Source: Diploscapter coronatus
Lineage: Eukaryota > Nematoda > Chromadorea > Rhabditida > Rhabditidae
Assembly: GCA_964036155.1 (NCBI GenBank)
Contig: OZ038423.1
Coordinates: forward strand, 56,249,249-56,313,248
Direction of reading: 5' to 3'
DNA: 64,000 nt
Shown here: positions 15,988 to 26,735 of the stretch, piece by piece
How the letters are laid out: every line of letters begins with the position of its first letter
Numbering within the stretch: position 1 is the first letter of the stretch
Translations under genes and position numbers: made by a program
The notes under the pieces: generated by a model
Seen by the model: the letters and a program-made list of their open reading frames with translations, nothing else
Database searches by the model: none
What the model was told of the DNA's origin: nothing

Positions 15988-18900
15988 ATGAACACTTCTG
16001 GTGAAGAATCGGTAAAATCCGAGGATGAGTTGGATATAGATGAGAGGGATTCGATTCGGGAAAGCCAGGAAGGAGGAAGGGGCAGGAACGAAAGGGAGGA
16101 GAACGGAGACGAGGACGAGACGGCGATGGCAGACCCGAGACGAGCCATGAACAGGGTCAGGCAGTTCAACGAGACGGCTGCTGGAGTGCAGAAAGTGGGA
16201 TTTTGAATTTTTAAAAATTTTAATTTGAAGATTTAAAAGATCAAGCTTACTGTCGATTTCCAGAAACTCACGGAAGCGGACACTTTCGAGATCCTCGTGG
16301 CCACCGACATTCATGTCGGATACGGGGAAAAGAAGCCGGGCAGGTTGGAAGATATTTCTTTTTATTTTCGGAAAAAAAACTCAGATCCGAAGACTCGATC
16401 AACACGTTCGAAGAGGTGCTGCAAATCGCCGTCGAGGAAAAAGTCGACTTTCTTTTGCTGGGTAAAATTCTTGGAAAATAAGAAATTTGAAATGCTCTCT
16501 AAAAAATTAGAACATTTTTTTAAATTTTATTTCAGCCGGCGACCTGTTCCATGAGAACAACCCCTCTCGAGCCATTCAGCATAAGGTTATTCAGCTGCTC
16601 AGGAAGTACTGCTTCAATGATAATCCGGTATTTATTTTTTGACTTTTAAAATTATTATTTATTTTGTCGTTTCAGGTCAATTTCACGTGCATCTCCGACC
16701 CGCACCTCTCGTTCCAGCATAGCAAATTCGAGTCGGCCAACTTTGAGGTGAATTTAACAAAAATTCTTTCCAAAGATTAAAGTTTGAAATTCCAGGACAT
16801 GAATCTGAACGTGGGTCTGCCGGTTTTCACGATTCATGGAAATCACGATGATATGGCTGGGAAGGTTGGTTTTTAATCTAAATTTTTTTGAAAAAATATT
16901 TCCGCTTACAATTTTTCATTTTCAAAAGTTTCAGAAACTGACTGCTTTGGACCTGCTCCACGAGGCTGGACTTGTGAATTTGTTCGGCAAATTCAACGAG
17001 ATCTCTCAGTTCGATGTAAATTTTATTTTTTTCATATAATGTTTTAAAAATGTTTCACAGAAAGAGAATTTCAGGTCTACCCTGTGCTTATGCAGAAGGG
17101 CCAGACCCGCGTCGCGCTCTATGGAATTGGCAGTCAAAGGGACGACCGACTTTGCAGGGCTTTCAAGGTCGATTTTTAAATTTCTGAAAGCCGCTCGTAT
17201 AAAATCCTTTTTAAATAAGAGATTTTCATAGTTTCTTCCTTGAATATTCGCAAAATTCGAATTGTCTTTTTTGTATTTCAAAACCTGAAATTTTAGGATA
17301 ATAACGTGACGTTCCACTGCCAGCCTGATGACGGAGAAAAATGGTTCAACATTCTCACCCTCCACCAGAACAGGCCGCAGAGGTTGGATTTTCAAAAATT
17401 CGAAAGTAAAAAAATATTGAAGCATAGTTTTAGTCGATCCTTGAAAAGAACTTTTCAGTATGCCAAAAACCTACAAATCAGCACCAAATCTGATTATTCT
17501 TGAGAAAGTCCTTCAGAGAATTACATTATCTAATGGCTTATTATCGGTTTTAAATATGATTTTTGAAACACATATTCTTAGATCGACCATCCGCACAACG
17601 GGCTCGCACATTCCCGCCAAACTGTTGCCCAACTTCATGGAACTCGTCGTCTGGGGTCACGAGCACGAGTCCATTCCTCGTAAGTCTAATTTTTCGCCTT
17701 ATTTTTGAAACATACCTCGTCCATTTAATATTTCTAACAAGAAAACACATTGAAATGTGGACACAGATTAACAATTTTAAGATGCTGAGTGGGAGCCGGG
17801 CTCGGGTGAGGACGGCGACGGCTTCTACATTCTTCAGCCCGGCTCGACAGTCGCCACCTCGCTCACTGTCGACGAGGCAAAGCCCAAGCACGTCGTCAAA
17901 CTGAGAGTAAACCAATCTTAGTTATTATTTTTAATCCTAAAACATGAATTGAAACATTTCTAAGAGCTTCTATAATAGAAACAAAATTTCAGATCCGCGG
18001 TTCGCAATTCAAACTGCAGCCCATCGAGTTGAAAACCGTTCGGCCGGTAAGGAAAATGTTTTTTTTTTTAAAATACTTTTTGAAAAGTGAAATTTTAGAT
18101 GGTCGTGGACACGATCCGAATGTCGAAAGTGTCCCGTAGACTGGAATACAAGAAATATCCCAAACCGGACGAAGGCATCAAGCAGAGAATCGCTGGGGTC
18201 AAGTATTTGGTAAACTTAAATTTGTACTTATTTTTTTATTTAGAGGCCAAATTTTTGAAGAAAAAAGTTAAATAAAAAATGTCGATTTAAGAAAATACTT
18301 CTTTGCCAAAAATATATTTGAAAAAGACATGAATCTGAGAGAAAATATTAGAAAAATAAACTGAGAAAGAGTCCGAGATTTGTTGAAACGTAAAACATTT
18401 TTAGGACGAGGTTCTAGTTGAGGAGAAAATCCGCGAGATGCTGGCGAAGGCGAAAGATTTGGTGCTGGACGACAACCGCACGCCCTGGCCGCCCCTCCTC
18501 AGACTCAACATCCAATACGACGGCGAGTGGGCTAATTGTCAGGTCGGGAAACTAAATTTAGTAAAAAATAATTTTCTATAAAAATTTCTAAAGAAAGCCA
18601 GATAATATCTATTTCTTTTCTAAAGACTGTAAAGTTTCTACAGAAAATCAGTCTAATCCTTTTTTCGTAGGATTTCTGAAGAAGAGTACTTTTCTGCTAA
18701 TTTTTCCAGAAATTTTTAGCCTCTGAACGCGAAGAAAGTCGGCATGCAGTACAGCGAAGAGGTGGCGAATCCGATCGATATGATAGCCGTCAAAAGGGTG
18801 ATTTTTTTTTTGAAATTTTTAGAAAAAAAACAATTTATAAAGGTTGAAAAATGAACTTTTGCAGGAGCGCGTCAAAAACCGGATAAAAATCGACGACGAC

Positions 18901-20757
18901 GACATGGAAATCACCGATCCGACCGCCAAAGTCTCCGCTCTCACAGTCGAGCAGGTATACAGTAGTTTTTATCAATTTTCTTTTGCAATAACTTTCAAAT
19001 ATTCAAAGTTTTGAAAATAGATCAAATTCAATGATATTTTTCTCTTTTTTAGATCATCGCCAAGCACTTCGAGACGGTCCCCATGGAGGAAAAGCTGACC
19101 ATTCTTGATAATGGCGAGTTTCATTCGATTAAAAATAATTATGTTTTAGAGAATATCCAAGATGAAATGCTATGCCTTGCACGATTGTTGAAATTTTAAA
19201 AATCTGAAAAGCTATTTTACTATTTTAGGCACTATCGCTGATGCTATGTCGATTTTCGCTGATGACGTCGACTCGACCGCCGGTCTGGCCACCATCCGCA
19301 GCGCCAACGCCGAGTTTATCGCCAAGCTCAAGGTTAATTTCAACGTTTAGACGGTTTTACCATATTTTTACTAAAACTCAAATAAATCAACTTTCAGAAA
19401 CTCAGTTTATTTTTTCTTCAATCACAAAGCACAACTCAAAGTACGATCGAATATTTTTGCTATTTTATAATGAGTTGTACCAAGCTCTTGAAATTATGTA
19501 ACACGTACATTTTCTCACAAAAATCGATCTTCTACTTGCCAAAATAACCGGGATAAGGAAACTTGTCTGAAACTTATCGTTATCAGAAAATGATTGAGCA
19601 TATTTTTCAGGACAAAGTTGGCGAAGTCCAGAAGAGCCTCAACACGATGCAACTGCCCGACCTTCCTGATTTGGCCAGCGGGGAAGTAAGCGAAATTCTT
19701 TTGCCTAAATTTGAAAACTGGAAATTACACCAGATAAAGCCTTTCCTTGAAAAAATGTTCAACTATCGTTTTGTGTCAAATGTTATTTCGCCGACACTTT
19801 AAGAGTTCTTTTAGCGCGCTCCAAGAGGCGATCGAATCTACAAGACACTGCTAGACACAGTGACCGCGGACGTAGCCGTGTACAAGGAGATGGCCTACCA
19901 GCCGCATGTCATCGACCTGGAAACGGAAACCGGGAACATTCCATCTGTATCTAGTCAAAGCACCCAGCGTGAGAATTGGAAATATGCTAATTTTGGGATT
20001 TAATGCTCGATTTGCATGTTTACATTATGAAAGTGAATGGTTGAACGTTTTCAAGTTTAAACTTCTTTTTTTTAAATTTTTATTTTTAGATTATCAATTA
20101 TTATAATTGAAGCAAAGAATTCTTTTTGAGATTGTTTTGAAACATAGAAAATTTTGTCAGAGAATAATTTGTGAGAATTAGATATTTGAAAAGCACCCTT
20201 CAAATATTTCAACTTGTAAAAATTTACGAAGTACACCTATTCCTAAAGATGGATCAAAATAGAATGCTACTTTCCAGAATCGTCGTCTCACAGTCTGGCT
20301 CTGTCGCGCCAATCCACCCAGGCCTCGGACTCGCATCGCCTCGCCAGAATGAACGAGCTGGCCTCTCAGGTACAATTATTCAATAGCATTTCAAAATATT
20401 CAGTTCAGTTTTTCCTTGGTAAAACTGAAATTTATTCGTTTACCTCAGATTAACACATACTGATCATGAAAATGATTGAAATTTCAGTTTTGTAATTTTT
20501 CAATTTGAAGAAAAATTCATTTTCGGCTTAGGTTTCGTAAGTTTGTCAAATTAAAAGATCTTTTATCTTCGAAATTCTATTTTTCTAAGTTTCTAATTTT
20601 CATATTTTGTAAAAAAAAATCACACTTTCAGATGGCCGCCTCTCAGCAGCAACAGTCGTCTCGCAGAGTGCCCTTGAAGGAGCGGAATCGTCCTGGAAAA
20701 AGGCCGGCAGCCAGAAATCAGGATGAAGTCATGTTCGATGACGACGACGACTTTTAG
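15988..20757 (+). CDS. mre-11: MRE11 double-strand-break repair nuclease
   Basis: A 22-exon model totals 2163 nt (720 aa; human MRE11 is 708), with every junction in phase. MRE11 is the Mn-dependent nuclease of the MRE11-RAD50-NBS1 complex that senses and resects DNA breaks. Phosphoesterase motifs are all present: DIH (D84, H86), GDLFHEN (D124), GNHDD (N192, catalytic-type H193), LHQNR (H280) and WGHEHE (H312, H314). A capping domain and coiled RAD50-binding region follow, then a Ser/Gln-rich tail ending in basic residues and an acidic DDDDDF terminus. The first 69 residues are a highly charged, acidic extension not present in the human protein. The ATG at 15988 lies three bases after a TTTCAG acceptor. 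The intron after 19113 has a GC donor. The gene is convergent with the acid phosphatase gene. Confidence 0.95.
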
Positions 20758-21436
20758 AGGCAAATATGGGCATACCATGGATTTTTTATTTAATTTTTAT
20801 ATAGGTACATCGAGATTTTTTCTTGATTTGAAAAGTATCAATACGTTTGATTTCTTTCTGATTCGAACATTTCGAAATGACATTCCTATTGCTAGATTTC
20901 TATAAAACTGAAAATTCGATGTTTTAAATTTTTTGAATTGAACTTTGAGTACGGTGAACCTTCAGAAACTGGTTAGAATTTCAGTGTCTTTCATACGCTA
21001 CTTTTAATTAAATCATGAGTTTTAATTATAAAAATAAAAAAATAGCGTATGAAAGGTTTATTATTCCCGTGAATTAAGGAAAAAGCCTCATTAATTTCGA
21101 CAACCCTCAGATTATTCTTTTGCTTTAATGCTTTCTCAGAACTTTGAATTCAAACACTTTACTCCAACTCTACCGATCTAATAGTGAGCATGACTGTTTT
21201 ACCTCCAAACTATACCGGTTACGAATAAAATACCTTCGTGTAAAAACAACTGACTAATATTCTGAATAGCTAAAATTAGATGCAATGTATTTGAAAGAGC
21301 ATAAATTATGACGATGTTATGAGACCAGAAAAGTCCGAGTACAAATTAGTGACTAGGTAATTTTAGCAACGTAGAAAGACAATTGAAATATTAGGATTGT
21401 GAGACGAACTTGTTAGGAAGAATTATTAGGCAGTTT
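20758..21436. other. Convergent intergenic region, MRE11 / acid phosphatase
   Basis: 3' flanks of two converging genes. It contains a perfect 13-bp inverted repeat at 20988-21055 that could form a hairpin in either transcript. No gene seen. Confidence 0.5.
20988..21055. repeat. Hairpin: perfect 13-bp inverted repeat
   Basis: Arms CTTTCATACGCTA (20988-21000) and TAGCGTATGAAAG (21043-21055) are exact reverse complements around a 42-nt AT-rich loop, which itself contains TTTTAATTA / TTTTAATTATAAAA-type partial symmetry. It may be a small foldback element or a 3'-end structure between converging genes. Confidence 0.6.
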
Positions 21437-24400
21437 TTAGAAGACTGCGTTTTTCCCTTTGTACGAGACAAAATAATAAGCTATTGAGATGAAGACGGGA
21501 ATCATTATCGAATAAACAATCTCTGAATAGGCCAAAATCAACGATCCTTCCAAGATTAGCAATGGAGCAGATGGGGTTGAACTGGAGCAGGTTTGCAGGA
21601 AATCCTCTTTGGCGGGGAGAATTCTTGTAGAAGTGAATTGAAGGAAATCGTCAATCGAGCAGACGGACTCTTTACAACCAGGCGGTTGTAGGGTTAATGG
21701 AGGTAGAGAAGTCGAGTTACGGTAGAGTAACTAAAATTATTTTTAAAGATTTTATATTGGAAAAAGAATAAAAGAAAGATGGAGTTTTGAAAATTATTTT
21801 TTTAATAAAAAATAACGAATGGTACCTGAACAAAATGCCTCCCGTCGATTTTGTGCAATTCGAAAATGATCGCCGACGCGTAGGGCGGAATTTGGTGATT
21901 CGAGACTTTTAGGCTGTAGAGAAGCGATGTCAAGGTTGCGTCGTGCTAAAAGTCAGAAATTTAAAAAATAAATTAAATATTTTGATAATATAACTCGGAA
22001 AAGAGTTCCCATAACACAATAAGGAAAGCCCTTCTCATAAAGGATCTTACCTTAAAGATTAGAGCTATTTTAAGCAGCAGTTTTTTTTCGAGCTACCTTT
22101 ATAAATTAAAAAAAAAGTCGAACTTACCGACGAAAACAGGAACATTTTCTTGGTGTTCGATTTCGGGTCGGCGATTTTTGCGTTGATATTAGCGACAATC
22201 TGCCCCAGTAAATATCCGGTTCGGAGTTTCGATTTTTCGTCGGAATTGTAAGATTCCATTCTGTCGAGGGTTTTCAACTCGATAATCTTCTCAAACACCG
22301 TCATATTGTCGGGAAGAACATTGGCATAGACCCAGGCCGGTTGTGGCAGACCATTTTCGGACTAAAATTAAAAAAAAATAATTTTTAGGTCTAAAATTTT
22401 ATTTTATGCTAATTAAAGCTAGGAAAATTGGATAAAAATTATTACCTCTCTAAAAACTGCATTGTAAATGTCGGCGATATTTTTCATCGACACTTCGAGT
22501 CCAGCGTGATTTGAAACGAACTCGAAAAATTCCCGATTCTTCCGATTTTCCCTTTTGTAGAGACGCTTCTTGTCTTTGCCAACGATTTCATCGGCTCTAA
22601 GGCATTTGACGCTGTTCGGCTTCAGGAGCTAAATTTGATAAAATTACTCATTTTTCAACAATGATCCTTTTCAATTATTTTCTCAGCCTTTAATTTTGAA
22701 TTAAAAAAATAGTTTCATCATTTGATGATAAAAAATCAAAAGTTCAGACTCGATTTTTTAATTTCATAACCTTAAAATACTCTCTGATTTGAATACGTCT
22801 CCTCAAGTCAGAAGTCAAAACAAAGACCCCTCTTCATAAGTTGATAAGGCCGGTCAGAAACTACAGAAAAAATTTGGGACTCCCCAAGATAAAGAATGAA
22901 AAGAGCATAGTCTGATGACGCAATATTTTCGCGATCAAATGAATTCTCAATAGTTTCAATGAAATTGTTAGTGTTCCAAGAGTACTCTGGTCAGTAAAAG
23001 AGCAGAACCATAAAATGGCATGATTATTATTCGAGTTCAGAAGTAAAAATTTCGTTGGAATTATCACGAAAATTACTGATTTCGATAATGAAATCACTTC
23101 TTTCATAGTGAGACAAAAACCTTGCCCAAAATTCACTGCAAATTTTAGGTTGTGTCATATTTTTACGACAAAATTTACTTCTGGTTCAAAAGAATTTGAG
23201 AAATTCGTATTATTCACCAAAACTCATTTTACTTTCATTTTCAATCTCATCACTTATCAAAAAATTACGAAGATCAGCTTCAAAATGACTCTAATTTTCG
23301 TCGGAAACCACGCTTTTAGTCAAAACTATGAATAGGAATTGTTTTCTGTTTACCCCAAACGATAACAGAAATCAACACCAAAAAAGTTCTCCCCTTTCAT
23401 TCTGTTTTATCGCTTTATTTTTAGCGCTCAAAATGCGACTAAACTTTTCAACTGATAACTACTATGAATTAGAACGTTTTGGAGTTGTTGAACAAAGAAA
23501 GCGGTCTTCATAATACGAATTCTATTTCTGGAGATGGTTAATTAAGCAATTAAATGATAAATTAAACAGTTAATTGGGGGATTATCGAGTTTCTTACTAA
23601 TTAAGATAAAATTTTAAATGATTGAAAAAGTCTCACCAAGTCTTCCTTGTGGCTAGAAAACGTGTGGACAGGGACAATTTGATCAGGGAATAAACCCGAG
23701 TTCACGCCCATCGCTGTTTCAATGCATCGGTCCTTGTCACTCGATCGAATATGAACCTGAAATTAGAACTAATTGAGGCAATTATCGATAATCAGGCTAA
23801 TCAATTATATTTCAGATATTATTATGATGTGTATCATCATTTTGAAATGAAAGCATTATATCATGATATTATTATGTAATGAGTTATCATTTTTTCATGA
23901 CACTAAAACGAAATATGTGATGATGAAATCATTTGAAAGGAAAACAAAATATTTCATTAGAATTTCACTATCAGAAAAATCTTAATGGTATTTTTTCGAT
24001 TTTCAGAACGAAAATGATTTCCGAATTAGAAAAAAACGACTAAAATATTAATACAAATTATCTAAAAAAAAAACTAATAAAGTACCTTTTTCCTGTTATA
24101 GTTCCCTACGAAATGTCCATATCTTCCTGCCAAGTAGTGTCCCAACTCCTTGGCCTGTTCATGGCCTCTCGCAGTCAGTTGGCTGTAGCCCCGCGACCAG
24201 GCCGACTCATCATAGGGGTCATTCGGGTAGTTACCCGATGGGGCACGGTCAGCGTGTCTGAAATCAGACATTTAAAAATTTGAATGTATAATAAAGTAAA
24301 CCAAACTAAATGGCAGGTTGGATAATTCGCTACCTCGTTACCCATAATAGTTAAGGGCATAGAGTGAGGTAAGAAGAGATCCTTTCGCACATTATTTCAC

Positions 24401-24588
24401 AGGTAACGAAGTAATGGATTGGAGTAAATGCTTATTTGAGGAGTGAAATATGGAAATCACTATATTTTCTCGAGATTTTCTAAAAAGAAAAAAATATTTT
24501 AAAAATTCAACCTGAACAGAATTTGCACCAACTCGAGTTCGGCCTCGACCATTCCGACTAACGCGATAACAATCGGGAATAGCTGCAT
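21437..24588 (-). CDS. Histidine acid phosphatase, type I membrane protein
   Basis: A branch-2 histidine acid phosphatase (prostatic/lysosomal type) that hydrolyses phosphomonoesters through a phosphohistidine. The first exon (ATG 24588) encodes a signal peptide (MQLFPIVIALVGMVEA) and the start of the catalytic motif, completed across an intron as LFRHADRAP. The HD motif appears as SSHDATLTSLL near 22130-21940. Between them are HIRSSDKDRC.ETA (near 23740), a Lys/Arg-rich stretch and an NMT glycosylation site. Near the C-terminus a hydrophobic segment (SIMIPVFISIAYYFV) and a short Lys-containing tail indicate a type I membrane anchor. One intron (about 23636-22632) is roughly 1 kb. The nematode family has many paralogues, so no specific symbol is given. 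Confidence 0.9.
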
Positions 24589-26087
24589 TTCTTCGAATTT
24601 AGGGAGCAATTAGTGAAAAATTAGACGGCGAGGATTTTTCTGCTTTCTTCTTTTCGCGTAAGGCTTGTCGCCTTAGAAGCCTGCGGCGAAGGTGGACTTT
24701 TCGAAGTTTGAATCCCCGATAAAAGTTTCAAGTCCTTCGGGCCCAAAAATCGGGGGCTTTCAATCAAATTTTAGGAGTTTTAGTGAAAATACGAGTTTAA
24801 ACTCGAAAATATGCGGAGTTTTGTAGCAATTTGAAGTTGTTTTCGAAGTAAGGTAGATTTTTGGTAGTTGAAGTAGTTTAGGTTTGTTAGAGTAGCGAGG
24901 TGAGTTAAGCTTGGTGATGAGTGGATGCATTTTTGGCCTTTTATAGTCGGGTGAGATAAGGTAGGGCATGCCTGAGACTAAAAGGCCGATTCAAGCTGAA
25001 AAATGCTAAACTGTCTTGGACAAATTTGTCTTTGACAAAGTGCGGGGGACTCACGCACCTGAAATGAAGAACCATCGCTCATAGAGGAATAGCATGGAAT
25101 ATCTAGAGATAGCAGAGAAATAAATGCTGAGAAATAGTGTGGAATAATAACAATTAGAGAAAAACAGTGATGAAATACTGATAACAGAGCAAAAAGAAAT
25201 AGTGGTCGATAAGAAGTGAAAATGAGAAAATAGTATTAGAAAAGATAGAAAATCCATCACTGATAGTTCATAATTTGTGCACGTGTACTTTTGCTCATGC
25301 TTTCACCTTATTCAACGACATTTCTTTGTTTTCGCTGCTCCTGAAATCGTAACGAAGATTTTTGATCAGGAATAGTAAAACTTTGTAAAAACCACTAATA
25401 ATTATGACTTAGATCAAGGAAAGCATTATCTTTTTTTGAACAATTGAATTTCTGAAATTACATTTTGAGAGATCTTCGATATTCTACTCAAGTTTATCTT
25501 CATCAATATAGTCATCAAATTCAAATTATACTATCATTTTGATTATTCCTGATTTCCCGATCTAATATAATCAAGGAAAGAATAAACGATAAGGCACTGA
25601 TAAAATGACTATCACCCAGATTGGCAACAAACTTCTAAATCAAAATTAGGAACTCACAAGACCAAAAATAGAACTGCCATGTGATAAAACTATCAAATAA
25701 GAGCATAGCAACAACCAAATGGTGAAAAAGCATTGAACAAAAAACATTTAAGGATAATATCATAAAACTTCGAAGTTTAAGTTTTAAATGGCAATTGTGT
25801 TAATATGTGTTCAAATTAGATCCGAAATCACCGATCCTTTCTGATTCAAAATGATCACTTTTTGACGCTCAGAAGAAATCAAACTTGTTATTCTCTCTAT
25901 GCTTCGAAAACTAAATTACTTTGAACTACGGCAACATTCTCTCATGAAAATCGAATTCGATTTTCGACTGTTAATTCTGCGTTTATTGAACTCATTTATA
26001 ATGAAAATGTGTCTTGATGAAAGGAACATAATATTTTCCATGAAAAAAAGAAAAATTTTTTATCAAATCGCTTTTTAACGAGGTTTC

Positions 26088-26199
26088 GGGTCAACTCCTC
26101 CCACTATGCCCCTATTCCCTCCACTTTTTTCGCGAAAATAGCATGACGTTAAAGAACAAAAAATGGAGGGAGTAAAGGGCATAGTGGGGGAATCGACCC
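26088..26199. repeat. Foldback (MITE-like) element, about 42-bp arms
   Basis: The left arm begins GGGTCAACTCCTCCCACTAT (26088) and the right arm ends ATAGTGGGGGAATCGACCC (26199). The arms are reverse complements over about 42 bp with a handful of mismatches, separated by about 28 bp. No ORF inside. This is the structure of a non-autonomous foldback or MITE. Confidence 0.7.
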
Positions 26200-26449
26200 A
26201 GGGCCCTTAAAAATCCCTTCACTTATTTATTTCTAAATTCCATTCTTTTATCAAAATTATTGATTTTATGACAAGATTTTTTCTCGCAAAATATTCGACA
26301 TCATTATTCTCTTATCAATTCTCATTCGATGTAAAAGCTTGCTTTCTTGCTCCTAATGATTATTGATTTTTTATTCGTTTACGCATGAATGTAGGATTTA
26401 TTTCCTAAATCAGTACAGATTTTTAAGATAAAAATTAGTTAGAGATGTA

Positions 26450-26620
26450 GGCTAACTTCCAGCTAGGCAACCATGTTTATATAGTGTAGTGATAGAGCAG
26501 CACATCCCAGATAAGTGAGGGGTCAGGTTCGAACCCTGGCTGTGAAAGGCATGAGTTTGCATAAAAATAGCCACTCGTAGGCGGACCCAATCGAGATACC
26601 ACTAAGCCACCGTCCTGCAT
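26450..26620 (-). repeat. tRNA-derived SINE-like element
   Basis: Read on the minus strand, a pol III type-2 promoter is visible: an A box (TGGCTTAGTGG) near 26605 and a B box (GGTTCGAACCT) near 26530, 63 nt apart. The plus strand also carries a perfect B box (GGTTCGAACCC) with a T-arm-like stem (TCAGG..CCTGG). A full cloverleaf could not be folded in either direction, so a tRNA-derived SINE or tRNA pseudogene is more likely than a working tRNA. Confidence 0.45.
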
Positions 26621-26735
26621 TTGTATGATCTTTCCCAACATTTGTCCTACTGACTAATATTAGCTCGCTTTACAACACACGAGGAGGACGTTGATAGGAA
26701 TTGATTGCATTCGCAGTCAACCAAATTCAGTCGAA

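Larger units (their letters stand above)
24589..26735. other. Intergenic, phosphatase start to Hsp70-kelch gene
   Basis: About 2.1 kb between divergent genes. It contains a foldback element (26088-26199), a tRNA-derived element (26450-26620) and short GC-rich inverted words near 24660-24760 (for example ATCCCCGAT / ATCGGGGGC). The stretch 25060-25260 is purine-rich on the plus strand. The rest is AT-rich without recognisable genes. Confidence 0.5.
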
